From: Candidatus Omnitrophota bacterium
GTDB lineage: Bacteria; Omnitrophota; Gorgyraeia; 2-01-FULL-45-10
NCBI GenBank assembly: GCA_041650805.1
Contig: JBAZKM010000009.1
Coordinates: 33,261-97,260, forward strand
DNA length: 64,000 bases
Direction: 5' to 3'
Shown here: positions 44,851 to 54,424 of the stretch, piece after piece
Layout: every line of letters starts with the position of its first letter
How positions within the stretch are numbered: the stretch's first letter is position 1
Program-made: the position numbers and the translations under genes
The notes under the pieces: generated by a model
Database searches by the model: none
The model's input: the letters and a program-made list of their open reading frames with translations, nothing else
What the model was told of the DNA's origin: nothing

Positions 44851-46788
44851 TCATCTCAGTATCTCCTCCCACCTCTTCAGGGACCTGTCTATGCACCAAT
44901 AGCCGGCGGCGAAAGTCCTGCCTTTGCCGGGATCCGCCGCCCCGGGCCCTATGCCTTTCCGGACGGCGCTCCTCAGCTCCTCCGCGTCAAATACCTTTTC
45001 GTAATACTCTTCAAACCCCTTGAGGGGGCTCATGGAGATATGGTCCGCGAAGACGGGCAATATGACAAAACAGCCGGACGCGAGGGCCTCGAGCGCCACA
45101 GACGAAAAACCTACGAATACCACCCGTGCGGCCTGTAACAACTCGCCGATCGGTTCCTGTCTTATGCGCCAGCCCGATCGTCCGGAAGGTATCTTCAACT
45201 CTTTCATTATATCCTCTACCGGCACGGACGGGTGGCCCTTCACCCACAGTTCAAAACCTTCGGGCTCCCTGAAGGCATTATGGAAGAAAGAGATGAGGTT
45301 CTTCGTCTCATTCCTGTCTATCGAACCGGCTATCAGGACGATCGCCTCTTCCGGTTTTGCGGCGGTCTCTTCCAGCGCCTTACCTATATATAGATGGCGT
45401 ATCGCTTCCACCTTCCTCATATCAGGATACCCGCATCGGGCCATGAGGCCCATGGGGGTCTCACCGTTGCAGGCCAGTATGTCCGGGAGCGGCAGGGGCG
45501 CGACGCCTTTTCTGTCAGCCGTCTCATCCGGGTGATGAAAATACGGGAAGAAGTTCCTGGGAACATTGGTGTGCTGGAATCCTATCGACCTCATCCGGGG
45601 GACGACGGCATCCTTTGCCGCGTTGAGCGCCTTCTCCCAGGCATGCATCTCCGAATAGTAAAGGCAGGTGGATGCATCCGAAAAACGCCTGAATATATCC
45701 TTATATAATTCGAAGAAGAGTATGCCCTCGAGCCCCTTCCGCCCGGCGAAAGAGTCTATCATCAGTTCTCTCACTATGATGGCGGACTCCGGCACCGGGA
45801 GATCGCCGCGCAATGCGCGATCCGTCAGCACGGCGTTGAGCGAGCCCAGCACACGGACCTGCCTGGCCCACTGCAGGAGCGCCCCGGATAATGTCTTCAC
45901 CGAGACAAATTCATCGAGCAGGAAACCGCGCTCGCCTCTTTTGACGAACGAGGCCGCCAGTTTGACCGCTTCGGCGAAATTGCGCCCGTCTATGAATACG
46001 TACATCCATACCCATATCACGCGCTTTCCCATCTCTTCAAGTTTTTCCTGGAGGGGCGCGGCATATCTATTACTGAATATCCCCTCATCTGCCGCCTCTT
46101 TCTCCACCGAAGGAAAATAGGTCACGAAGAGCGTCGAACCGGAGGCGTCTTTCATCCTGGACGCCATCGGACCGATCCTCAGTTTTGCGTACATGCTCCT
46201 CATAACGGCGGAGTATGCAAACCTGAGCGCCCTGGCAACCGAAATATATGATAGCCCTATTCCCGGCCTGCCCGTCCCTCTCCCTTTAAATGCGAGCGAA
46301 TGCCTGCGGCAGAGCCCATAGAGTGCCCTCCGGAGGCTGCCGCCTTTAACGGCTATGATACACAGGTCGAACCCGCCCGCGGAGACGACCCCCTCCAATG
46401 CGGAGAGCTGTGCTATATGAAGGAAGGCATCCGTCTTCAACGGGTTCTTCTCCGAAAGGAGAGAGAAGAACCACGTACTGACGTTCGTCCCCGGGAGGAG
46501 GAAGTGTTCCTTCAACGTCTTCCCTTCGATCTTATGCATGCCGAGCCCTGCCGACCATCGGGGCAGTATCTCCCGGATCCTGTCAGTCTCCCCTTCGATC
46601 AACCTGGCCGACCCCATAAGCTCTAACTTCCCTATCGCAGGCGAGGAGAGGCCGGCCCTGAGGGCCTCTATACGGTCCCACCTCGATGTGAGCGGAAAGA
46701 GCGACACCTCACCTTTGGCATGAGCGCGGACCATCGCGCTCAATCGCTTATCATCCAAACTGTTATCGAAGACTACCAGGGATCTCAT
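44851..46788 (-). CDS. Putative surface-carbohydrate biosynthesis protein (TIGR04326-like)
   Basis: 645 residues. An NVSTWFFSLLSEKNPLKTDA segment near residue 105 and a long C-terminal GT-B-like half (LIAGSIDRNETKNLISFF, then LWVKGHPSVPVED and VVFVGFSSVALEALASG) fit the TIGR04326 type as I remember it. The last two blocks look like a sugar-nucleotide-binding domain of the Kdo/sialyltransferase sort. It is probably a glycosyltransferase; donor and acceptor are not predictable. Confidence 0.6.
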   Translation of the reverse strand: MRSLVVFDNSLDDKRLSAMVRAHAKGEVSLFPLTSRWDRIEALRAGLSSPAIGKLELMGSARLIEGETDRIREILPRWSAGLGMHKIEGKTLKEHFLLPGTNVSTWFFSLLSEKNPLKTDAFLHIAQLSALEGVVSAGGFDLCIIAVKGGSLRRALYGLCRRHSLAFKGRGTGRPGIGLSYISVARALRFAYSAVMRSMYAKLRIGPMASRMKDASGSTLFVTYFPSVEKEAADEGIFSNRYAAPLQEKLEEMGKRVIWVWMYVFIDGRNFAEAVKLAASFVKRGERGFLLDEFVSVKTLSGALLQWARQVRVLGSLNAVLTDRALRGDLPVPESAIIVRELMIDSFAGRKGLEGILFFELYKDIFRRFSDASTCLYYSEMHAWEKALNAAKDAVVPRMRSIGFQHTNVPRNFFPYFHHPDETADRKGVAPLPLPDILACNGETPMGLMARCGYPDMRKVEAIRHLYIGKALEETAAKPEEAIVLIAGSIDRNETKNLISFFHNAFREPEGFELWVKGHPSVPVEDIMKELKIPSGRSGWRIRQEPIGELLQAARVVFVGFSSVALEALASGCFVILPVFADHISMSPLKGFEEYYEKVFDAEELRSAVRKGIGPGAADPGKGRTFAAGYWCIDRSLKRWEEILR

Positions 46789-47684
46789 TTGACTCGCAGA
46801 CGCTCTCCTTTACTGTGCGGTGAAGATTCGTGATATACCGTCTCCAGCGCGTCAAGCATGCCCTGCCCCAGGTCCAGGTAAGAAGGGGCCGTTATCCTCC
46901 TGGCTATGCGCGGGTTGAACGAATACGGCGTGATCTCGTAGTGCTCTTCGTCGCGCGCCGGTATATACTCTATCTTTACGGAGTTATTCATCATCTCCTT
47001 TATCATGACGAGCAGGTCCTTCATCTTTATCGCCTGGTTCCCCGTTATGACGACGTACTGGTTCGCATACTGCTTCTCGAGCGCATCGACGCTCATGCGC
47101 GCGGCATCGCGTACATGTATATACTCCCGTATCTCTTCGCCGTCGCCCTTGCGGGTTATCTTACCCTCCGTCACGGCCTGTTTCAGCATGCTGTGTATCC
47201 AGTTCCTGCCATCTGCCCTCGGCCCGTAAAGCGAGCCGTATCTTAAGATCGTGAAGTCGAGGCCGTACGCCTTGCCGTAATCCTCTATGATCAGCTCGCA
47301 CGCATGCTTTGTGCTGCGGTAGAATGAGCCGGAGTTGCTGTATACATAGATCGACGAGGCAAAGAGGAAACGGCCGACCTTATTCTTCCTGCACGCCTCC
47401 AGGATGACGGCATTGCCGACTATATTCTGCTTCACGGTCAGCACCGGGTTCGCCTTCGCCTCATCTATATCCGCTATGCCGGCGAAGTTATATACGGCGT
47501 CTGCCCCTCTCACTGCCGAATCGACCGCCTTCTCATCCAGGATATCGGCCACTGCCATCGTGCCCTTTTTGGTGTAAACGGACGGCTTAAGGTCAAAGAT
47601 GGTGACGTCATGGCCTTTTTCGATCAGGACATCTACGACGTGACTCCCTAAAAATCCGGAACCTCCGAATACGACAATCTTCAT
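46785..47684 (-). CDS. NAD-dependent epimerase/dehydratase (extended SDR)
   Basis: 299 residues from the ATG at 47684, with AAGGAG upstream; a GTG three codons earlier lies too close to that site. FGGSGFLGSHVVD binds NAD, FASSIYVYS holds the Ser region, and YRSTKHACEL has the catalytic Tyr and Lys. It acts on an NDP-sugar. It stands between the LbH acetyltransferase gene and a TIGR04326-like gene. Confidence 0.88.
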   Translation of the reverse strand: MKIVVFGGSGFLGSHVVDVLIEKGHDVTIFDLKPSVYTKKGTMAVADILDEKAVDSAVRGADAVYNFAGIADIDEAKANPVLTVKQNIVGNAVILEACRKNKVGRFLFASSIYVYSNSGSFYRSTKHACELIIEDYGKAYGLDFTILRYGSLYGPRADGRNWIHSMLKQAVTEGKITRKGDGEEIREYIHVRDAARMSVDALEKQYANQYVVITGNQAIKMKDLLVMIKEMMNNSVKIEYIPARDEEHYEITPYSFNPRIARRITAPSYLDLGQGMLDALETVYHESSPHSKGERLRVK

Positions 47685-47703
47685 CTTGATCACTCTCCTT
47701 TTA

Positions 47704-48288
47704 TCATGACCTGCAATTCTCTTTTATGACCCTCGCCGGAACGCCGGCCGCCAGCGCGTAAGCGGGCACATTATCATCGACCACCGCCCCGGCGCCTATG
47801 ACCGCGCCGTTACCGATAGTAACCCCGGGCAATATGACTGCGTTCGCCCCGATCCATACATCATCGCCTATCCTTATCGTCCGGCCTTCGTGCCCCTGTT
47901 TGACTATCGGCATGTCCTTCCGCGCATATTTATGATTGCTCGCCCTTATGACGACGTTGGGCGCTATGATCGCCTCTCTTCCTATGACGATCTCTCCTCC
48001 GTTGGAGGCGTTCAACTGCACATTATTATTTATGCGGACCCTGTCGCCTATTGCGATCTTTCCGCCATCGTGGGCGTATAGCCTGCAACCGTCGACTATC
48101 ACCGCATCTTCGCCGACATCTATATTCCCGGGAGAAGTTATCAGACAACCCGGCAGGATGAAAAACCTGGATCCTGAACGGAATTGACGGGACCAGTATA
48201 TCCTTCTTACCTTCTGGCCTGTCAGGCCGGGCATGTTCCTGACGAATATCGATTCAAACCATTCTTTTGTCTCATCGGTCATCAGCAT
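47704..48288 (-). CDS. Left-handed beta-helix acyltransferase
   Basis: 194 residues from the ATG at 48288 (GGGAG nine bases upstream). Hexapeptide repeats run from about residue 50 to 180, for example IDVGEDAVIVDGCRL, IVIGREAIIAPNVVI and GVTIGNGAVIGAGAVV. The loop VIRASNHKYARKD carries the catalytic His of sugar O- or N-acetyltransferases. It closes with PAYALAAGVPARVIK, typical of the WbbJ/NodL group. It probably acetylates an amino sugar of this locus. Confidence 0.88.
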   Translation of the reverse strand: MLMTDETKEWFESIFVRNMPGLTGQKVRRIYWSRQFRSGSRFFILPGCLITSPGNIDVGEDAVIVDGCRLYAHDGGKIAIGDRVRINNNVQLNASNGGEIVIGREAIIAPNVVIRASNHKYARKDMPIVKQGHEGRTIRIGDDVWIGANAVILPGVTIGNGAVIGAGAVVDDNVPAYALAAGVPARVIKENCRS

Positions 48289-48833
48289 CTTTTTCTCTTC
48301 TCCCATTCCGGCCGCAGGATACTCATCTGATACAGCGAATATCTCTTACCGCCGAAGTTGAGGACTTCGCGTATAACACCCTCGACGGCATATCCCGCCT
48401 TTTTATAAGCGGCTATGGCGGGCTTATTCACCGTATGCACGCTCAGGCCAACGCGGTAAAGTTTCAATACACCGAACGCCGTCCCTGACACGAGGCGCGC
48501 CAGATCTTTGCCGAGCCCCCTGCCCCTCCATGAAGGCGCGAGTATGATATGCGCGCCTGTGCCCGACCTGTGGCGGGCGCTGATATTCTTTATCTCGAAA
48601 TGGCCCACGTGCTCCCCTGTCTCTAAAAGAAATACCGAATAGAAGGCGTGCTCCCCGGATCGGGCGGCGGTAAATCTTTTTACCAGCGCCTTTGAGGTAA
48701 CAGGGAACTTAAGGGAAGACGACACCATGAAGAGCCCTTCGGGCGTCACCGACATCCATGATGCCACATCCCGCGCGTCTTTCGGACGGAACTGCCTGGC
48801 GCCTAAGATACGCGTCTTCGCTACATACTTCAT
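48282..48833 (-). CDS. GNAT-family acetyltransferase (RimJ/RimL-like)
   Basis: 183 residues. The acetyl-CoA loop is SWRGRGLGKDLARL, followed by VHTVNKPAIAAYKKAGYAVEG, which is typical of RimJ/RimL-type GNATs and of sugar 4-amino acetyltransferases such as PseH. It lies next to an aminotransferase and a cytidylyltransferase gene, so an amino-sugar substrate is a reasonable guess. ATGA overlap joins it to the aminotransferase. Confidence 0.83.
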   Translation of the reverse strand: MKYVAKTRILGARQFRPKDARDVASWMSVTPEGLFMVSSSLKFPVTSKALVKRFTAARSGEHAFYSVFLLETGEHVGHFEIKNISARHRSGTGAHIILAPSWRGRGLGKDLARLVSGTAFGVLKLYRVGLSVHTVNKPAIAAYKKAGYAVEGVIREVLNFGGKRYSLYQMSILRPEWEKRKRC

Positions 48834-49885
48834 AATTTTTCCATCACCTTTATGAGCCTCTTCATCGCCTCTTCGGGACCTGTGGTTATCCGCAGGAAGG
48901 TCTCGTATCCCTTTATCGGGAGACCGCTCCTCACCCTGATATCTGCCTTCTTAAATGATGCAAGCGCCTTTTCCTTTTTCGTACCGAAATCTATATGTAT
49001 GAAGTTAGATACCGTGCTGACATACCGGAACCCGAGGCGGTCCAGTTCCCTTATCAGATACTTTTCGCCGAGTTTTGTGCCGACAAGATACTTCCTGACC
49101 TCTTCCCAGTTATCCAGGACCTCCTCGGCCAGTATTACGGCCGGACCGCTCGCCTCATACATGGGCCTGAATTTGTACAGGAGAGCGGTAAGCACGGGAG
49201 AGGCCGCTATATATCCTATACGCGCGCCCGCGAGGCCGCACGCCTTCGAGAATGTCCTGGTCACCATGACATTATCATGGTCCTCTATAAGAGAAATGGA
49301 TGTCTTGGGGCAAAAACCGTGATATGCCTCGTCTATCAGGACCACTGCGCCGGCCCCTTCGGCCTTCGCGACGATCTTCTTCATCATAGGCAACTCTATA
49401 TATGTGCCTGTGGGGCTATTGGGATTCGCGATGACAACAAGAGATACCTTTTCGTCTATATCGTTCAAAAGTTTTTTCGTGTCGAGCGTGAGGTCTTTAT
49501 CAAAACCGGCAAACCGCTTCCCGGCGCCGTACAACTCGCAATACACCTCTACCATGGCAAATGTCGGCTTAAGGGTGACCACGCCATCGCCCGGTTTTAC
49601 ACAGAGGTCGAACGCATGGCGGATGGCGGCGTCAGAGCCGGCAGTCAGCATGAAATGGTCGACTCCGTAACCGTGGAACGCGCTCAGCTTCTTATAGAGG
49701 CGTTCCGGCTCGGGGTAGGCCATTACGCACTCCTGGGTGATGCGGCCGGCGGCCTTTTTCCAGAACCCGGTAGAGAAAGGCGTTACCCTTTCATTCTTCT
49801 CCAGGCGAAGCGAGCCGTATCTCGTCTCGTCGGCGCCCCGCTCCCTCAGGACCGGCTTCACCCACTCTTTATATTTAAAAGACAT
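48830..49885 (-). CDS. Class I/II aminotransferase (histidinol-phosphate aminotransferase-like)
   Basis: 351 residues from the ATG at 49885; the open frame extends upstream only inside the neighbouring gene. PLP contacts are in TAGSDAAIRHAFD, ANPNSPTGTY and LIDEAYHGF, and the Schiff-base Lys is in RTFSKACGLAGARIGY near residue 211. The C-terminal FLRITTG holds the Arg. Length and motifs match HisC-type enzymes. Its partner, a CMP-sugar synthetase gene, ends five bases before it. Confidence 0.9.
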   Translation of the reverse strand: MSFKYKEWVKPVLRERGADETRYGSLRLEKNERVTPFSTGFWKKAAGRITQECVMAYPEPERLYKKLSAFHGYGVDHFMLTAGSDAAIRHAFDLCVKPGDGVVTLKPTFAMVEVYCELYGAGKRFAGFDKDLTLDTKKLLNDIDEKVSLVVIANPNSPTGTYIELPMMKKIVAKAEGAGAVVLIDEAYHGFCPKTSISLIEDHDNVMVTRTFSKACGLAGARIGYIAASPVLTALLYKFRPMYEASGPAVILAEEVLDNWEEVRKYLVGTKLGEKYLIRELDRLGFRYVSTVSNFIHIDFGTKKEKALASFKKADIRVRSGLPIKGYETFLRITTGPEEAMKRLIKVMEKL

Positions 49886-49890
49886 ACCTA

Positions 49891-50637
49891 TTATCCCTTC
49901 CCTTTGAAACCGTGGTCCCTGAGCCAGGCCTCCGCCTGCGGTATCTGCCACTCGTAGTCGACATCGAGACCGCCCCACTGCTTCAGCGGATATATCTTTT
50001 GCCCCATCCACTTCTGCGGCAGGAGCCCTTCTTTGATATTCTCGATGCATCGCGGCCTGACTATGGATACACCCATATCGGCGAACCACACATCGCCCTG
50101 TGAATCCCTGTCACAGCTCAGCTTCTTCGGATCACCGAAGACCTCGAACGGGACGAACGGTTTCAATAGGCCGTTATCATCTTCCTTTCGCGCCCTCAAC
50201 GGACTCCACATATTATATTTAGAGACGGTTACGGCAGAGTCGTAGTCGGGATGCGCCCTCAGGACCTTTATGCCTTCGGATATGGCCGCGCTTGTAATGC
50301 ACGGCGCATTGCACATGAGAAGCACGACGAGCTCCACATCTTTCCCTCTCTTCTCATACTCCTTCTTTATGAGACCGTACGCATGCACATAAACGTCATC
50401 TCCCAGGGCGGCATCGGTGCATAGCTCGGGAGGACGCTCGATGACCTTCACTCCGTTATTGCGGGCCAGCTTCATGAGCGCTTCGTCATCGGTGGTCACA
50501 TATGTCTCGTCGACCTCGGGACAACCCTCCGCGGAAGCCATAGGATAATAGGAAAGCGGCTTCCCGAGCACCTTATACATGTTCTTACCCGGGAACCCCT
50601 TGCTCCCCTTACGCCCTTTCAATATCGCGCATATCAT
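49891..50637 (-). CDS. NeuA-like cytidylyltransferase
   Basis: 248 residues. ILKGRKGSKGFPGKNM is a variant of the CTP-binding motif of CMP-sialate and CMP-Kdo synthetases, with Leu-Lys-Gly in place of the usual Pro-Ala. VTTDDEALMKLA and NAPCITSAAISEG follow the family layout. It should make a CMP-activated acid sugar or related compound. It is distinct from the NeuA next to NeuB at 59978-60598, so the cluster may make two CMP-linked precursors. Confidence 0.82.
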   Translation of the reverse strand: MICAILKGRKGSKGFPGKNMYKVLGKPLSYYPMASAEGCPEVDETYVTTDDEALMKLARNNGVKVIERPPELCTDAALGDDVYVHAYGLIKKEYEKRGKDVELVVLLMCNAPCITSAAISEGIKVLRAHPDYDSAVTVSKYNMWSPLRARKEDDNGLLKPFVPFEVFGDPKKLSCDRDSQGDVWFADMGVSIVRPRCIENIKEGLLPQKWMGQKIYPLKQWGGLDVDYEWQIPQAEAWLRDHGFKGKG

Positions 50638-51653
50638 TTTGGTACTCCGCCTTTCTCTCTTTTTAGAAAGTTGTCTATCTCGCTATGCCTCAGGCAGCAG
50701 TTATCGCACGCCGGTATCTCGTGCGCCGCGCCCTTCCTGTGTAGCTCTCTTATCCGATTGAGTTTATCCGAGCACCACGCATCTTTTATAGATATCTCTT
50801 TGATATTTCCCAGCGCTATGAGGCCGTCGAAGTCGTGGTTACATGGCAGTATCGTCCCGTCGCAGAATACGGCCATCCTCTGCCACAACTGCTGGCACGC
50901 CCACGGATATTTCCGGCCGCGTCTCTTCTCCCCGGTCTCCTGGTGGTCCAGGAATATCACCTCATCGGCACGGCCCTTCCAGAAATCCTTATACTCTTCC
51001 TTTATCGTCTCTATCTCGGGCAGCATAACGGTCTGGACCCTGAGCTTGGGCCGGTCCGCTCCCATGCGCCTCTTCAAGGCCTGCATCGTCTCTATATTGG
51101 CCAGGACCGTTTCATATTTCGACCCCACCCGGTACTTTTCATACATCTCTTTCGTATACCCTTCGAACGAAACCGATATCCTGTCCAGAGAGGCGTCGAT
51201 CAGCCTTTCCGACATCTCTTCGGTCAATAGCATGCCGTTGGTGTTAAAATAGACGTCTATGAGCCCCGCCGACTTAGCATGCTTCACAAATTCAGCTATG
51301 CGGGGATGGAGGAGCGGTTCTCCGCGGATATTGAACTTGACGCCGGCCAGGCCGTTCGCCGCCCCTTCGTCTATGATCCGTGCCACAAGGTCCGGGCTTA
51401 TCAGGTCCTTCTCGAGCACCTCCCGCTTCGGCGTGGTAGGACAGAACGGGCATGAGAGGTTGCACGCGTTAGTCGCCTCGATGTCGATGAATAAAGGGAA
51501 ACCGCCCGTACTGAAATTCTCCGGCCATTCTTTCCAATTCCGCCTGTATTCCATGAAACGCGCGTCAGGGTTAGCAAGCAGGTCGGCACCGGCCATCCTG
51601 TGGACGTTGGAATTGACCTTCATGGTAGCGTCAGGCTTCATCGTTTTTCCCAT
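50634..51653 (-). CDS. Radical SAM/SPASM protein (paralogue of 14650-15693)
   Basis: 339 residues. The motif CNLSCPFC is near 63-70; the SPASM part opens at CQQLWQRMAVFCDG and ends at CDNCCLRHSE. The pre-motif block and the QLWQR region are shared with the protein at 14650-15693. An alternative ATG four codons in is possible. It is coupled by ATGA to the cytidylyltransferase, so its product may act on the same sugar. Confidence 0.88.
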   Translation of the reverse strand: MGKTMKPDATMKVNSNVHRMAGADLLANPDARFMEYRRNWKEWPENFSTGGFPLFIDIEATNACNLSCPFCPTTPKREVLEKDLISPDLVARIIDEGAANGLAGVKFNIRGEPLLHPRIAEFVKHAKSAGLIDVYFNTNGMLLTEEMSERLIDASLDRISVSFEGYTKEMYEKYRVGSKYETVLANIETMQALKRRMGADRPKLRVQTVMLPEIETIKEEYKDFWKGRADEVIFLDHQETGEKRRGRKYPWACQQLWQRMAVFCDGTILPCNHDFDGLIALGNIKEISIKDAWCSDKLNRIRELHRKGAAHEIPACDNCCLRHSEIDNFLKREKGGVPK

Positions 51654-51656
51654 ATA

Positions 51657-52847
51657 TTAAGGATATCTTATCCCTTCCTTCAACCTGTCGGAGACCGCCT
51701 GCCAGAACGGCGCGTCAACGGAGCCGTCTTGTTTTATATAGGTATTTCTGTAATTGTCATATGCCTTTTCATCAACGGCCAGTACATCTTCAAGATCATC
51801 CTCTGAAAAATGATCTATGTTCACCGCTACCTTACCAAGCGATGCCGCGGTCACTGATATCAATTCTTTCTGCGGGCTCCGGTCGAGGCGGTCGGTCGTT
51901 ATAAAGATAAGCGGTTTTTTGAATAGAACCGAGAAATTGATGGCCGTGCTGCTGTGTGCCATGACAAGGCTCGAGTCCCTGACCAGTTCTGCGGTCCTAT
52001 TCTTCACTACAGGCCTTCCTTCAAAATAATCCGGATGATTCTCGTAATCGGCTTTCGGATGTGCGGCTATTACAACGCGCACCTTATATTTCGCCTCTAC
52101 GAAACGGAAAAAATTCCTCATGGCAGGATAGTAATCGTCCTTTTCGGAAAACGGCTTAACGCCCATGTGCATATAATCCGGATGGAACGGGACATATTCA
52201 TCCAGAAAAACGGCCATGGAATCTTTCGACACAGCGTCCCTCCTGCCCTTCTCCCTCAGGTATATGTCGTAATCAAAAGAGTGTATCCGGATCGTCTCGC
52301 TTCTAGGGTCTATGGGGTAGCTGGAATAGGCCGGTTGCTCTCCGCCTTCAAATACGAGAGTGGCGGCGCGTATCCCAATAAAACGGAACGGTATATTTAG
52401 AAAAAGGAGATTTGCTACGGTTGCCACCCTGGCCAAAGTCGGCATCTTAAAAAAACTTCTAGCCCTTAAGCCATCTCTGTTCTTCCTCTGCACGGGCAGT
52501 GAGTTGGCAGTCCATACGGCGTAAGGGATCCGGCGCGCGGAGACGGCCCTGTATATGAAATACGACTTTAAATCGTACCTGATGAGACAGATCATGAAAT
52601 CGCCCATTCCCGATCGTCTTAAAGCCACGAGCAATTCCTTTTTTGAATAGAATACCCTGTGTTCCAGGCAGTCGTATGACAGGGAGGGGTCGAACGTCCT
52701 GGGATAAAAGATGGGCGCAAGATCCCATATCTCAACCTCAAAACCATTATCCTTCAACGTTTCAACGCCGAACCTGTCGTGGTCTCTTTCGCAGAAAGTA
52801 TTTGCGACTAAAAATATTATTTTATCGATCTTCATCCGGCTCGTCAC
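51657..52847 (-). CDS. GT-B-like capsule/surface polysaccharide biosynthesis protein
   Basis: 396 residues from a GTG that overlaps the preceding stop as GTGA; an ATG at 52835 is an alternative. The N-terminal half has FGVETLKDNGFEVEIWDL. The C-terminal half has VVIAAHPKADYENHP and SSLVMAHSSTAINFSVLFKK, the donor-site pattern of Kdo-, sialyl- and glycerophospho-type transferases. No specific family is recognised. A transferase using a CMP-activated sugar would suit the local cytidylyltransferases, but this is inference. Confidence 0.55.
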   Translation of the reverse strand: MTSRMKIDKIIFLVANTFCERDHDRFGVETLKDNGFEVEIWDLAPIFYPRTFDPSLSYDCLEHRVFYSKKELLVALRRSGMGDFMICLIRYDLKSYFIYRAVSARRIPYAVWTANSLPVQRKNRDGLRARSFFKMPTLARVATVANLLFLNIPFRFIGIRAATLVFEGGEQPAYSSYPIDPRSETIRIHSFDYDIYLREKGRRDAVSKDSMAVFLDEYVPFHPDYMHMGVKPFSEKDDYYPAMRNFFRFVEAKYKVRVVIAAHPKADYENHPDYFEGRPVVKNRTAELVRDSSLVMAHSSTAINFSVLFKKPLIFITTDRLDRSPQKELISVTAASLGKVAVNIDHFSEDDLEDVLAVDEKAYDNYRNTYIKQDGSVDAPFWQAVSDRLKEGIRYP

Positions 52848-54412
52848 GATCCCTTTGACAATATACCTGCAAGTTGCCCCAGATACATTTCTTCCGAAGC
52901 GCCACCGTCATACCAACCGTTATTAGACCACACTGTCTTATCATACACGTCGAGTATCTCTTTTCTCAACATCCTGCCGGCATCATCCTGGATCTCTGAC
53001 CTCTCTATGAAAGGCCAAAAAGATTTTGGCAATTTGACATATAAAGGGAAGACGTTCCGCATCTCCATAAGCTCCCTTTTGCTTAAGTTTGGGAACTTCA
53101 TGGGTGGATTGTCTCTGTCATACAGGCTGCCTTCATCCGGATCAAATAGATTTTCCCTTATGGCTATCTCTCTAAGCTCCGTCCCCTCGAACGGGAAGAA
53201 TAACCCGACCTGTGGATATTGCACACCGGCATTCCTGTTAAGCTCGACGGTGGCATAATACGTCTTGCGCGTTTCGAACGGTATGCCGAGCATATTGAAC
53301 GACACGGTCCTTATGCCTGCATCCCTGAAGAGGGAAAATGCCCTTATAACGTCCTCTTCCGTATCCACACGTTTCAGCACATCTCTTCTCAGGTGCAGGT
53401 CACCGGTCTCTATCGCTATGGAAGCGCTTGCGCAGTTCATCTCTTTAAGTATGCGCACCTTCTCCTCCGTTACGGACTTTGGATTCGTCTCTATGGTGAA
53501 CGGGAGGCCGATTTCGTCCCTGTACGCCTCCCCCAACTCCCGGAGGTTGTCCACGGGGCGCATCAGAAAATCTTCATCATGAAATTTAAAGAACTGCAGC
53601 CCGTATCTTTTTACGAGGTGCTTCAGTTCCGGCAGTATCCTCTTGACGCTGTACCTTCTCATAACATATTTGTTCGAGTAAAGCCCGTGATAAAAATGGT
53701 TTATACAATATGTACAGTGATACGGGCACCCCCAATTCAGCATATGGTCTCCGCCCACATATATCCGTCCGTCAAACGGCTTATAAAACTGCCTCTTGTC
53801 GAATATCTCCCAATCGACATAAGGCATGGCATCGATATCCTTCACAAGCGGTCCGGGAGCGTTCTTTACTATAGAACCCTTTTTATTTCCCCATATATTC
53901 GGTATGCTGTACAGGTCGCCTCCGCCTGCCATCGCCTTCAAAAATTCGGGGAAGGCCCTTAATCCCTCACCGATACATACGAAATCGGCATTATGCGACA
54001 GGAGCGTCTTTTCGGGATTCAGCGTAGGATATTTATTACCCCATATTATGGGGATATCCGGCATTGCCTCTTTTGCAGCCGCAGATATCTGGGCCGCTAT
54101 CCTGAATTCATCGCTCAATACTCCTATGGCCACACAATCGGGCCTGAACTCACTGAACGCCTTTTTGAACTCTTCCTTAAGGTCGAGCTTCTCTTTCTTT
54201 AAATTATAGGATGAGGGATCTACTGGCTTAAACATCTTTACGGACTGCCCGAATTGCGTATTATCCGTATATCCGAAATCTATGCCGGTGGTATCGAATA
54301 GCTTCGTCTCCCACCCCAGCTGCCGCGCTATGCCGGCCAGGAGCGATATGCCTATCGGCTTGAACCCGAAAGAATCTTTGTTCGGCCAGACTAAAAGGAG
54401 CTTCATGTGCAT
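52844..54412 (-). CDS. B12-binding-domain radical SAM protein
   Basis: 522 residues. The N-terminal 200 form a cobalamin-binding-type domain (GISLLAGIARQLGWE, then IIWGNKYPTLNPEK). The cluster motif CPYHCTYC is near 226-233, followed by IAIETGDLHLRRDVL and MLGIPFETRKTY. It shares this plan with 21267-22763 but is not an obvious close copy. Probable SAM/B12 chemistry on a sugar or lipid of the locus; exact reaction unknown. Confidence 0.87.
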   Translation of the reverse strand: MHMKLLLVWPNKDSFGFKPIGISLLAGIARQLGWETKLFDTTGIDFGYTDNTQFGQSVKMFKPVDPSSYNLKKEKLDLKEEFKKAFSEFRPDCVAIGVLSDEFRIAAQISAAAKEAMPDIPIIWGNKYPTLNPEKTLLSHNADFVCIGEGLRAFPEFLKAMAGGGDLYSIPNIWGNKKGSIVKNAPGPLVKDIDAMPYVDWEIFDKRQFYKPFDGRIYVGGDHMLNWGCPYHCTYCINHFYHGLYSNKYVMRRYSVKRILPELKHLVKRYGLQFFKFHDEDFLMRPVDNLRELGEAYRDEIGLPFTIETNPKSVTEEKVRILKEMNCASASIAIETGDLHLRRDVLKRVDTEEDVIRAFSLFRDAGIRTVSFNMLGIPFETRKTYYATVELNRNAGVQYPQVGLFFPFEGTELREIAIRENLFDPDEGSLYDRDNPPMKFPNLSKRELMEMRNVFPLYVKLPKSFWPFIERSEIQDDAGRMLRKEILDVYDKTVWSNNGWYDGGASEEMYLGQLAGILSKGS

Positions 54413-54424
54413 GTAACCCTTTTC

